A stretch of DNA of 64,000 nt, taken from the NCBI RefSeq assembly GCF_022539405.1, contig NZ_CP054394.1, positions 1,614,501 through 1,678,500 on the forward strand, written 5' to 3'. Positions 25,065 to 33,079 of the stretch are shown one piece after another. Position 1 is the first letter of the stretch; every line of letters begins with the position of its first letter. Made by a program: the position numbers and the translations under genes. Under the pieces are notes generated by a model. The model was not told the origin of the DNA and made no database searches. It saw only the letters and a list, made by a program, of their open reading frames with translations. The stretch comes from Natranaerofaba carboxydovora. Its GTDB lineage: Bacteria; Bacillota; Natranaerobiia; Natranaerobiales; Natranaerofabaceae.

Positions 25065-26615
25065 TTAGTAGCCATAAATCTCTACCTTGTAATTACCATA
25101 AACTACAACTTTTTTCACCAGTAACCTGGCTAGACTATTCCTTTCTTTGGAGGACAGTTTCTCAGGTTCTTTTTCGATATAATTTTGTATAATATTCCTA
25201 TAAGAATTAACCCTTCTTCCTTTTCTATTTTCTTTCTCCTTGTAGTAAATATTACGTTTCACATCCTCAATTTGAGTTTTGATTTCATTTTCTTTTTCTT
25301 TTTCTTTTATAATTTCTTCTGCTATATCTTTATCATCAGTCTCTTTCAAAAAATTAATCAACTTGGTTTTATTTTTATTAATTCTCTTTAGACTTTTTTC
25401 AAGTTCTGCTAACTCTTTTTTTTGTTTTTCAAAGATACTGTTACTTTCTTCGTTAATCTTATCAATTATTATTTTAGGTTCATATAGAATATTTTTGATA
25501 TATTTCCATACTTCATTATTTATCTTTTCCATATAGATTCTCCTGCCACAACGGTTTTTTGCTCCACTCCAATTATTCTTGCAATAATAGACATAAACTG
25601 TTCTACCCCAGTCTTTAGCTTTACTTCCATACATATTAACACCACAATTCCCACACTTTATAATACCGGAACACAAATATTTTCCCGCATTATTCTTACC
25701 ATACTTTTTTCTGCTGTTTTTCAGTTTGCTGTCAACTATTTGTCTCCACTGTTTTGGAACAATATTAGGGCAACTAATAGGAATCCAATCATTCTTGTCT
25801 CTTTTTTTCATAGTTATCCTTTCACTAGTGTCCCTTTTTAATTTGCTTACTTTGACTCCTTCTGTATTCCATTTGTTTGCATAAAAAGTCCCAGTATAGG
25901 CTGTCTGTAATAAAATTTGCCTAACTACCTGCCTGTGCCAAATTTTTTTACCAGTCTTAGTGGATATACGCCTTCTGGTCAAATCTTTAGCAATACTATT
26001 AATACTTTCATTATAAAAGCAGTAGCGTTCCCATATTTCATATACTACCTGGGCTTCATTTTCGTTTACCTTCAAATTATGATTTTCCCTGTCATAATAA
26101 TAACCATATATATTGTAGTCTCTCAAAATTTTCCCTTGTCTTGCCTTAGATCTTCTACCTCTTGACATATTAAAAAGTATCTTCTTTTTATCATATTCTG
26201 CAGTAGCTGATAAAATAAGGTCTATAAACTGTCCTTCAGGGCTATTTTCTCTTTTGATATTAACATACTGAAGATCCACATTATATTTATTAAATTCGTT
26301 AATTACATAAGCATATATAGCTGTATTTCTAGATAGCCTATCATTATTAAGAGCAATTACAATATCAATATGCCCATTTTTTGCATCTTCTAAAAGATTT
26401 TCTAGCCCCGGTCTCTCCAAAATTTCCCCTGATATCCCATCGTCAACATATTCAAAAACAGAACACTCATTATATAATTCTTTCGCTCTTTTTTTACATT
26501 CCTGTATTTGTTCTGGTATGGAATAGCCTTTTTCTACCTGCTCTTCCGTACTAACTCTAGAATAAATCCCAACTCTTTTTGTAGGGTTATAAGACATGCT
26601 ATTATACGCCCTCAT
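25065..26615 (-). CDS. spoIVCA: Large serine recombinase, SpoIVCA-like
   Basis: Site-specific recombinase expected to excise the element and rebuild sigK in the mother cell. The 516-aa protein has the resolvase domain (about 12-155) with the catalytic Ser in IYSRVSTEEQ, then NNDRLSRN. A recombinase domain follows (about 170-280). The zinc ribbon has CGNCG and paired later cysteines (YYCKNN, NRCG), and a coiled coil runs at about 385-450. The ATG at 26615 overlaps the stop of a small upstream gene (ATGA). The symbol is by role in sigK; similarity to Bacillus SpoIVCA was not measured. Confidence 0.92.
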   Translation of the reverse strand: MRAYNSMSYNPTKRVGIYSRVSTEEQVEKGYSIPEQIQECKKRAKELYNECSVFEYVDDGISGEILERPGLENLLEDAKNGHIDIVIALNNDRLSRNTAIYAYVINEFNKYNVDLQYVNIKRENSPEGQFIDLILSATAEYDKKKILFNMSRGRRSKARQGKILRDYNIYGYYYDRENHNLKVNENEAQVVYEIWERYCFYNESINSIAKDLTRRRISTKTGKKIWHRQVVRQILLQTAYTGTFYANKWNTEGVKVSKLKRDTSERITMKKRDKNDWIPISCPNIVPKQWRQIVDSKLKNSRKKYGKNNAGKYLCSGIIKCGNCGVNMYGSKAKDWGRTVYVYYCKNNWSGAKNRCGRRIYMEKINNEVWKYIKNILYEPKIIIDKINEESNSIFEKQKKELAELEKSLKRINKNKTKLINFLKETDDKDIAEEIIKEKEKENEIKTQIEDVKRNIYYKEKENRKGRRVNSYRNIIQNYIEKEPEKLSSKERNSLARLLVKKVVVYGNYKVEIYGY

Positions 26616-26743
26616 ACTTCTTCTTTATTTTTTTGTTCATCCATAACTCGGATTATTTCTTTGGCAAGTAGGCTATATGCTTTCTCTAATCTTTCTTGTC
26701 TATCCTCATCAAAACTACCAGGTTCTATAATTATAATTTCCAA
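26612..26743 (-). CDS. Small protein translationally coupled to the recombinase
   Basis: 43 aa, LEIIIIEPGSFDEDRQERLE at the N-terminus, then mainly charged helix to NKEEV. The start is TTG at 26743 with GGAGG 7 nt upstream. Its TGA overlaps the recombinase ATG. Small acidic proteins in this position could control the direction or timing of a serine recombinase; that is inference, and I recognise no family. Confidence 0.65.
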   Translation of the reverse strand: MEIIIIEPGSFDEDRQERLEKAYSLLAKEIIRVMDEQKNKEEV

Positions 26744-27062
26744 ACATTATCCTCCCTGTCTTTTTTTATATCCCTATGTCAAAATTCGTCGAGGACAACA
26801 CTTAAAAATGCAAAAAATTAAAATTAACAAAAAAGATTATTCTTGTATCCAAACCTTTTTTTGACATTAAATGTTATCTAATGGTATTATTGTCTAGTAA
26901 TTTATATTTACGACCATATTACATCCAATTAATTTATAGTTTTTCCTTTAAGGATGGTGGTTTTTTATTAAAAGCAAAAGTTTTTTTAAAACAATTGGGT
27001 TTAAAATACCAGAAGAAGCTATTGAAAGAGATATACTCACTAACAATATTTTACACACTTCA
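26744..27062 (+). promoter_or_regulatory. Non-coding stretch inside the element, with a promoter for acuA
   Basis: At 26861-26866 TTGACA, an 18-nt spacer, then TATTAT at 26885-26890, pointing towards the acuA-like gene. AGGATGGTGG (26951-26960) may be its SD. A continuous frame from ATT 26967 joins the acuA frame. An 80-codon frame at 26881-27123 is out of register and not believed. The left part (26744-26860) shows only the SD of the small gene and AT-rich sequence. Confidence 0.55.
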
Positions 27063-27644
27063 ATGGGGGTTGTTGAATTTTATGGACCAGTGGAAAAAGA
27101 ATTTTTGGAAAACTGCACTATGAATGAAGGTTTAAGAAATTTTAGAAAGCCAACAAAACAACTCGAAGCTTTAAAATATATTTCTACGCTATCAGATGGA
27201 TTAGTTTTTATAGCCTGCAACAGCAATGAAATTATTGGTTATGTGGCTTTTACCAAACCAGAATTTCCAAGATGGGCTAAAGCTGCAAAAGAAATACCTG
27301 AACTTATCGAACTAGGCGGTATTGAGGTATCTCTAGCTTACAGAGATGAAGGAATAGGTAAGGGAATTTTAAAGTGGACATTTAACAATTATGATTTTGA
27401 AGATAGAATTATTATAAGTATTGAAACTGTATGTAACTGGAATAGTAAAGATCCTGAGACTTCTGTATGGGAATATAGAAATATGGTAAGAAGTGTACTT
27501 GGCTCAATTGGTCTTGAACCTAGATCAACTGATGATCCAGAAATACGAAGTCACCCTGGCAATATATTATCAGCTAGAATAGGCAAACGCGTATCTGCCC
27601 AATCACAAAAAAAGTTCGAAAAATATTTAAAACTTAAACGCTAA
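27063..27644 (+). CDS. acuA: AcuA-like GNAT acetyltransferase (cargo of the sigK element)
   Basis: Resembles AcuA, which acetylates and switches off acetyl-CoA synthetase. Visible similarity: YGPVEKEFLENCTMNEGLRN (family form GP..E.....F.EGL..FR), ELGGIEVSLAYRDEGIGKGI (acetyl-CoA binding) and VWEYRNMVR. Near the C-terminus are STDDPEIRSHPGN and ARIGKRV. The ATG at 27063 gives 193 aa, somewhat short. The frame stays open upstream to about 26957, and an ATT at 26967 after AGGATGGTGG would give about 225 aa. No acuB, acuC or acs gene is nearby, so its place in the sigK element is odd. Confidence 0.82.
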   Translation: MGVVEFYGPVEKEFLENCTMNEGLRNFRKPTKQLEALKYISTLSDGLVFIACNSNEIIGYVAFTKPEFPRWAKAAKEIPELIELGGIEVSLAYRDEGIGKGILKWTFNNYDFEDRIIISIETVCNWNSKDPETSVWEYRNMVRSVLGSIGLEPRSTDDPEIRSHPGNILSARIGKRVSAQSQKKFEKYLKLKR

Positions 27645-27659
27645 TTAATTACCATATTC

Positions 27660-27688
27660 TACCGCAATATTATGAAATAAGTATTTCA
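27660..27688. other. Attachment site at the right end of the sigK element
   Basis: TACCGCAATATTATGAAATA begins the element-side arm at 27660; the core ATAAGTATTTCA is at 27677-27688. The arm 27660-27682 matches the inverted arm at 24951-24973 at 20 of 23 positions. Outside the core lies sigK coding sequence for RCIENE. Confidence 0.8.
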
Positions 27689-28023
27689 TTCTCTATACAC
27701 CTTGCGGCATAAGTTGCAAGCCTTGTGCCTTTTTTGTTGTTAAATGTGTCTATAGCCTTTATTAAGCCTATAGTACCAATAGATATCAAATCTTCTGTAT
27801 CTTCTCCACTGTTCTCAAACTTTTTTGTCACATGTGCCACAAGCCTTAAATTTCTTTCAATCAACACTTCTTTTGCATATTCATCTCCATTAGCAAGGGC
27901 CTTTAAATATTTTTCTTCATCTTCTTTTGATAACGGCTTAGGAAAAGAATTATTTGTAATATAAGAAACAAAAAGTATTATTTCTCGAAACACATAGGCC
28001 ACAGCTGGTAATATTGGAAACAA
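27670..28023 (-). CDS. sigK: Sporulation sigma factor SigK, N-terminal part with pro-sequence (split gene)
   Basis: Encodes a hydrophobic pro-sequence ([19 protein letters not shown]) followed by YITNNSF. This matches the pro-SigK region cleaved by SpoIVFB in Bacillus (cut between Ser and Tyr). Then come sigma region 1.2/2 motifs [18 protein letters not shown] and [12 protein letters not shown], and [13 protein letters not shown]. The last codons before the stop (IS) come from the element. The start is TTG at 28023 with GGAGG 9 nt upstream. The gene is thus under two locks: excision and pro-sequence cleavage. Confidence 0.94.
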   Translation of the reverse strand: MFPILPAVAYVFREIILFVSYITNNSFPKPLSKEDEEKYLKALANGDEYAKEVLIERNLRLVAHVTKKFENSGEDTEDLISIGTIGLIKAIDTFNNKKGTRLATYAARCIENEILIS

Positions 28024-28164
28024 AAATAAACACCTCCATTAAACAGGTTACAATTATAATATGGGATATAAGTTACTTTTGTGCCTGTTTAAACATAAAA
28101 ATTTTGATCTTATGTTGCATTATTATTATTTCTTTTGTAAACTGCCTGCATAGGAGGTGTTAAA

Positions 28165-28359
28165 ATGAAAATCATAATGAAGCGCGACAATGAAATTAAA
28201 GAATTAGCAGGTAACAAGCGTGTTAAAGATATACTGAAAGAATTAGATGTCAACCCCGAATCTGTTCTGGTTATAAAAGACGGGGAAACTTTAACTCCTG
28301 ATACCATAGTAAAAGATGATGAAGAAATAGAAATACTTTCTGTTGTTTCTGGGGGTTAA
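28165..28359 (+). CDS. TtuB-like sulfur carrier protein (ThiS/MoaD fold)
   Basis: A 64-aa ubiquitin-fold carrier ending in VVSGG. The C-terminal Gly-Gly is what an E1-like enzyme converts to a thiocarboxylate. It has the typical IKDGETLTPDTIVKDDEEIE run before the tail. ATG 28165 has AGGAGG upstream. It lies 6 nt before a TtuA-like thiolase gene, so the natural partner is tRNA 2-thiolation rather than thiamine or molybdopterin synthesis; no thi or moa genes are near. Confidence 0.85.
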   Translation: MKIIMKRDNEIKELAGNKRVKDILKELDVNPESVLVIKDGETLTPDTIVKDDEEIEILSVVSGG

Positions 28360-28365
28360 TTAATT

Positions 28366-29325
28366 ATGAAATGCCTTAAATGTGAAAACAAAGCTGTATT
28401 TGAAATAAGAAGGCACAGAGCAGCTTTTTGTAAAGAACATTATATTTTGCACATTCAAAACCAGGTAGCAAAAGCTATCAAAAAGTTCCGGATGTTTCCA
28501 CCAAAAACAAAGCTTCTTATTGCAATTTCAGGTGGGAAAGATAGTTTGGCCCTTTGGGATATTTTGTTAGACCTTGGTTATAATGTGCATGGGCTATATA
28601 TCGATCTTGGCATTGATGAGTATTCTAAAAGATCTAAAGAAAAATCAATAGATTTTAAAGAGTCAAGACAGGCTACTTTGCATACCATTTCTTTAGAAAA
28701 AATTTATGGCATAGGTATAGGAAATATTTCTAAAAAAACATCTAGAAAATTCTGTTCTATATGTGGAATAATAAAACGTTATATAATGAATAAAACAGCC
28801 CTTTTAGGTGATTATTATGCAGTAATTACAGGACATAACCTTGATGATGAAGCTGCAGCATTATTTGGTAACCTAATGGGCTGGCAGGTAGACTATCTAA
28901 GGCGCCAACATCCTAATATGCCTCCAAAGAAAGGGTTTGCAAGAAAAGTAAAACCACTTTGTAGATTAGGCGAAAGAGAGATGGCAGCCTATTGTGTACT
29001 AAAAAATATTGATTATATCATTGAAGAATGTCCTATGTCTAAAGGTGCTAGCAGTATAACCTATAAAGAAGCATTAAATACGCTAGAAGCTAAGTCACCA
29101 GGTATTAAAGATCATTTCTACCTGGGTTTTTTACGAGGCGGACAGGAATATTTCAAAGACACTAAAGATGAAAAGGAAGATGAAGAAGCTGAATTAAATC
29201 CCTGTGAGTTTTGTCATCAACCAACATATGCAGCGGGAAAGTGTAACTTTTGCAAACAAATGGAAAAGGCTAATATCGATCCGCTAAAAATACATGATGA
29301 AATAAAAAGTAAGGTGACAACATAA
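28366..29325 (+). CDS. ttuA: TtuA-like tRNA 2-thiouridine synthase (TtcA/TtuA family)
   Basis: Likely makes 2-thioribothymidine at tRNA position 54, a heat-stabilising change. The 319-aa protein has an N-terminal zinc finger (MKCLKCENK...FCKEH), PP-loop ISGGKDSLAL, a CxxC in KFCSICG and a further Cys in EECPMSKGAS (the Fe-S ligands in this family). A C-terminal zinc finger has CEFCHQ and CNFCKQ. The paired sulfur carrier upstream supports TtuA over TtcA, which uses no such partner. No E1-like activating gene is visible here. Confidence 0.87.
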   Translation: MKCLKCENKAVFEIRRHRAAFCKEHYILHIQNQVAKAIKKFRMFPPKTKLLIAISGGKDSLALWDILLDLGYNVHGLYIDLGIDEYSKRSKEKSIDFKESRQATLHTISLEKIYGIGIGNISKKTSRKFCSICGIIKRYIMNKTALLGDYYAVITGHNLDDEAAALFGNLMGWQVDYLRRQHPNMPPKKGFARKVKPLCRLGEREMAAYCVLKNIDYIIEECPMSKGASSITYKEALNTLEAKSPGIKDHFYLGFLRGGQEYFKDTKDEKEDEEAELNPCEFCHQPTYAAGKCNFCKQMEKANIDPLKIHDEIKSKVTT

Positions 29326-29339
29326 AAAAACATAAAATA

Positions 29340-29395
29340 AACAAACACCCGGTCATTTAAATGCCATCAAGCAGTGATGAATACGGGTGTTTGTT
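29340..29395. terminator. Bidirectional terminator between convergent genes
   Basis: AACAAACACCCG (29340-29351) pairs over 12 bp with CGGGTGTTTGTT (29384-29395), with a 32-nt loop between. It lies between the ttuA-like gene and the convergent PAS/SpoIIE gene, and overlaps the latter's stop codon. Neither side has a long T-run, so strength is uncertain. Confidence 0.6.
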
Positions 29396-31331
29396 ACTTA
29401 GTTTCCATTATCAAAAATGCCTTATTTCCTTTCTCGTTATAATAAAGAGAGTCACAAAGCATCTGAGTTAGTATTATACCCCTTCCTCTTTCACCACTAT
29501 GCTCAAGGTCCAAAGGAGCAGTTTTTTTCTCTAGCCAGTCAAATCCTTTTCCTTCGTCTTCTACAATAGCAACTATATACTCACCAGTTATTATAATATC
29601 GATATATACTTTCTTTTTAGCATTTTCTTTGTTTCCATGTTCAATTGCGTTTGTAACTAATTCATATAAACCCTGGAAAGAAACATTTTCTTTACTAAAT
29701 GCATTAATAATAGGGTAAACTTCCGAGCTAAGCTTATCTAGTTGACTTTTATCACTTTTAAATTCAAAAGAATATTCCTTTTTGTCACCTGATTCAAGCT
29801 GCATGATAACATAAGTTATATCGTCTTCACCTTGAAGTGAACCATTGTTAAATTTGCAAAAATCGTCATTTATTATATGCTTAAGTACTTCTGGAGGTAA
29901 GTTGCCTTTAGAATAAAATATTTCTTTAAGGTTTTCTTCATAGATACTCTTATTACCCTCCTGCTCGGCAATTCCGTCTGTAAAAAAAAGCACAGTAGAG
30001 CCTGGACTAAGTTTAATTGTACTAGGAGTAAAATCTACAAATTTAGCCGGAACTGCAGAAGATATTGGTAGTCCCTCATTATTAAGTGTAATAATTTCTC
30101 CGTTTCCTAACCTCACCAAAGGCGTAAATTGCATTCCTGTACCAGTATAACAAAGTTCAAAGGTATCAAGATCTAAAACAGCTAAAAAGATGCATAAAAA
30201 ATAATCATATGGATAATTATCCTTACGATATTGCTTATTAATATGTTCTAATATTAATTTAGGATCAAGTTTATCGGGTTTAAAACTTATATAACTTTCT
30301 ATCGTTTCTTTTACAAAAGTTGTGATTATTGTACCATCAAGGCCATGTCCTGAAACATCTGCAAGATATATTAAAAGCTTATTATTAACTTTTATAATAT
30401 TATAAAAATCCCCGCCCAAACGCTGAGCAGGATAAAAGTGAGCTTCCAAGGAGACGCCTTCTATTTTAGGTATTTCTGACAAAAAAGTTCTTTCGTGAAT
30501 TTTTTTAGCTCTTTTAAATTCAGTTTCAAGTTTCTCAGCATATTCTGAGAGTTTTAATTCTGCTTCTTTTCTTTCAGTGATATCCCTTGCAGTAGCCACA
30601 AATAACAATTCATTTGATTCACTAGTCATATCAGAAACATGTATAGAGACCTCCACAGGAAAAACGCTGCCATCTTTTCTAAGATGTTGAGTCTCAAAAG
30701 TTTCTGCGCATCCTACCCCCTGATATCCCTCTCTAATATCTATAGAACAATTCATTACTTCTTTAAATTTATCAATAATCTCCTCTTTTGACATATAAGG
30801 TTTTATGTCAAAAAACTTTAATGATAATAACTCCTCTTTCTCGTAACCAAGCTCAATACAAGCTGTTTTATTAACATCGATTAATCTAAAAGAAGGATAA
30901 GCAATTATAAAAATACTATCACCAGAACTATCAAGTGCATTACGAAATCTAATCAGGGATTTTTCAGTTCTCTTTCTTTCAGTAATATCAAAAATATATT
31001 CAATAATTTGAATTACTTTTCCATCTTCACCAAAAATAGGATACGCATGTACCTCTACAATGCATTGATTACCATTGTCATCATAATGAATATGTTCTAC
31101 CGTTGTTGGCTGTTTAGTCTCTTTAATTATTTCAAGGGGGCATATTTCCTTTTTGCAAGGTTTGTTTCTACTATGTTTAAGTGCATAACAGGTAGTCTTC
31201 TCACCTTTAAATATACCTGATGCAGAATTTGCCTCTAGTATTGTATAATCCTCTACATTAATAATAAGAAAAGGATGATTAAAAGCTTCAATTGCATTTT
31301 TGAATAAATCTATTTCACTTGATTCTCTCAT
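29394..31331 (-). CDS. PAS-PAS-SpoIIE phosphatase with a HATPase (RsbW-like) domain
   Basis: 645 aa. PAS 1 (about 8-125) holds a cluster of Cys residues (CYALKH, CKKEICPLE). PAS 2 is at about 130-260, followed by a short helix and then the PP2C/SpoIIE domain (about 290-490; RLGGDFYNI, YLADVSGHGLDGT, FFTDGIAEQEG). A C-terminal GHKL ATPase follows (about 515-640; YELVTNAIEHGN, VEDEGKGFDW, GERGRGI). Such fusions combine anti-anti-sigma phosphatase and anti-sigma kinase modules of partner-switching systems. No STAS partner is encoded nearby. The signal is unknown; cysteines suggest metal or redox. Confidence 0.88.
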   Translation of the reverse strand: MRESSEIDLFKNAIEAFNHPFLIINVEDYTILEANSASGIFKGEKTTCYALKHSRNKPCKKEICPLEIIKETKQPTTVEHIHYDDNGNQCIVEVHAYPIFGEDGKVIQIIEYIFDITERKRTEKSLIRFRNALDSSGDSIFIIAYPSFRLIDVNKTACIELGYEKEELLSLKFFDIKPYMSKEEIIDKFKEVMNCSIDIREGYQGVGCAETFETQHLRKDGSVFPVEVSIHVSDMTSESNELLFVATARDITERKEAELKLSEYAEKLETEFKRAKKIHERTFLSEIPKIEGVSLEAHFYPAQRLGGDFYNIIKVNNKLLIYLADVSGHGLDGTIITTFVKETIESYISFKPDKLDPKLILEHINKQYRKDNYPYDYFLCIFLAVLDLDTFELCYTGTGMQFTPLVRLGNGEIITLNNEGLPISSAVPAKFVDFTPSTIKLSPGSTVLFFTDGIAEQEGNKSIYEENLKEIFYSKGNLPPEVLKHIINDDFCKFNNGSLQGEDDITYVIMQLESGDKKEYSFEFKSDKSQLDKLSSEVYPIINAFSKENVSFQGLYELVTNAIEHGNKENAKKKVYIDIIITGEYIVAIVEDEGKGFDWLEKKTAPLDLEHSGERGRGIILTQMLCDSLYYNEKGNKAFLIMETK

Positions 31332-31382
31332 AATCTAAACTCCCCTTTTACTAAACGGATCAGTTATTTTGCTAAAATTTTA

Positions 31383-32963
31383 TTATCTCTTAAAAAAGTC
31401 ATCAAGTTCATCATAAATTACTTCCGGGACAAGTCCAATTCTCCAAATTGCTAAGCCTTTGAGGTTATAATCTCCAATCAAATCAAGCTTATAATTTAAG
31501 CTTTCGTCTGTTTTATAATATATATAATTTTCAATACCATCTTCTTCCCACCTAACATAATTAACTTTACTATCCTCATCCCATAATACATCAAAACCAT
31601 CTATTTCTTCTTTTTTCTCATCAACTAAATCATAAACAGAATCTAGAAAAATGTGCCTTATTCTCCATGAGATCTCATCATCCTCTTTTAATTCTTTAAC
31701 AATTTCTCTATCTTCGGTCTCTTCAAGGTTAATATCATTCTCATCTTCTACTTTTTCATTTATCACATTAGAATACTTAACAGCAGGAGTTCTAACCCCA
31801 AGAATAATTTTATCATTATCAATTAATTCAACACTCTTTTCTACAGCTTCTTTTACTTTCGGGTATGGAGCGCTAGCACCTGGAGTATTTATTTCGTTAT
31901 AATCATAAGCCATTATCACAACTTGATCTGCTAGTTTTCCTAACTGTTCAAAATCGTAAGCATCACTGTATACACTATTTGGGGGATGAAGAGTAATAGT
32001 AAGAGATTTTTCTTCATCAAGACCTTCTTTTATCTCTTCTACAAAAGCTGTAAACTTATTTTGAACTTCAGTAACTTCATCTTCATCCGAAAAAAATCCA
32101 AGCCCCTCTAGGTCTAAATTAACTCCAGAATAATTTTCAGCTTCTAGGATAATCTGTTTGGCAGCCTCTTTTCTCTTTTCTTCTGAAAGAATTATTGAAG
32201 AAAGGTCTTTATCTTTAGTTTCCATTTTAAAAACCATCATTTCAACAGCTAAATTATATTCTTCATCAAAAGCATATTCTAAAACTCTTTCATACCCACC
32301 TGGCCTACTAAATCCATAATTTCCATCAGTCACTAGATTTCCTTCTTTATCAAGCTCATACCATCCAACCCCAATGGTATCATATGTATCAAGCCTGTGA
32401 TTTTCCCCTAGCTCTGGATAATCTTCGCCAAACAATTCATTCCAGCTTCCACCAAGAGCATAAAATCCATATACCTCACCTTCTACCCCTACTTTTTCAT
32501 CCGCTATAGGCGATAGATAAACAATACCGTCCTCATACTCCACATTCATATTAAAGCTCTCTGCAAAAAACCTTAAAGGAACCATAGTTCTATCATCAAT
32601 AATTCTTGCATGCTCGTCCTCGTCTAACAATTTTTCCTGTCTATTAAGAATTACATTCGGGTTATCAATCTCCATAACAAGTTTCAACTCATCTTTAACT
32701 GCCTCAACCTTTCGTTCTTCACCCTTCCATTCAACTTCTGTATCAGTAAGTTCTGCAACTTTTCTAAAAGGCAAAAAAGTCCGGTCATTTATCAGCTTTG
32801 GTTTCACATCATCAAATACTACTTTTTGATCAGAAAGGTATACATCAGGTCCAGGCATTACTTCATTATTAACAGCAAAAACATTCTCTGGCATAAGCCC
32901 AAAAAAATTTATAGATAAAATCAGCAGTATCAAAATTTTTATACTCCTACGATAAACAAACAT
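31383..32963 (-). CDS. Secreted GH18-type glycosidase with copper amine oxidase-like N-terminal domain
   Basis: About 526 aa: signal peptide (RRSIKILILLILSINFFGLM), a stalk/copper amine oxidase-like domain (about 45-150; FLPFRKVAELT, VPLRFFAES) and a GH18-like barrel with YSGVNLDLEGLGF (acid Glu) and VVIMAYDYNE. The ATG at 32963 is chosen because GAGGTGAG precedes it and the signal peptide then begins properly; an upstream start at 33032 lacks this. Substrate may be peptidoglycan or chitin; spore cortex relatives (YaaH) share the fold. Rich in Asp and Glu. Confidence 0.82.
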   Translation of the reverse strand: MFVYRRSIKILILLILSINFFGLMPENVFAVNNEVMPGPDVYLSDQKVVFDDVKPKLINDRTFLPFRKVAELTDTEVEWKGEERKVEAVKDELKLVMEIDNPNVILNRQEKLLDEDEHARIIDDRTMVPLRFFAESFNMNVEYEDGIVYLSPIADEKVGVEGEVYGFYALGGSWNELFGEDYPELGENHRLDTYDTIGVGWYELDKEGNLVTDGNYGFSRPGGYERVLEYAFDEEYNLAVEMMVFKMETKDKDLSSIILSEEKRKEAAKQIILEAENYSGVNLDLEGLGFFSDEDEVTEVQNKFTAFVEEIKEGLDEEKSLTITLHPPNSVYSDAYDFEQLGKLADQVVIMAYDYNEINTPGASAPYPKVKEAVEKSVELIDNDKIILGVRTPAVKYSNVINEKVEDENDINLEETEDREIVKELKEDDEISWRIRHIFLDSVYDLVDEKKEEIDGFDVLWDEDSKVNYVRWEEDGIENYIYYKTDESLNYKLDLIGDYNLKGLAIWRIGLVPEVIYDELDDFFKR

Positions 32964-33079
32964 TTTACTCACCTCATTTGATTGATTAAGAACCTTGACA
33001 TGCCCTATTAAAAAATCCATTGTAAAAATCATTTAGTTCTTTATCGTAACGACTAACAGGCTTGTCCATCCCCCTTGCT

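Larger units (their letters stand above)
24937..27688. mobile_element. Miniature skin element interrupting sigK
   Basis: Bounded by 12-bp direct repeats ATAAGTATTTCA (24937-24948 and 27677-27688). Recombination between them removes 2740 bp and joins the two sigK halves exactly in frame. Contents: a large serine recombinase, a 43-aa protein coupled to it, and an AcuA-like acetyltransferase on the opposite strand. Known sigK intervening elements in Bacillus and clostridia are far larger prophage-like regions. Here only the recombinase module and one cargo gene remain. The flanks contain a matching inverted repeat (see the attachment sites). Confidence 0.92.

Noticed and set aside
26881-27123. 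An 80-codon plus-strand frame before the AcuA-like gene
   Set aside because: It overlaps the acuA frame out of register, begins within the promoter -10 region and resembles nothing.
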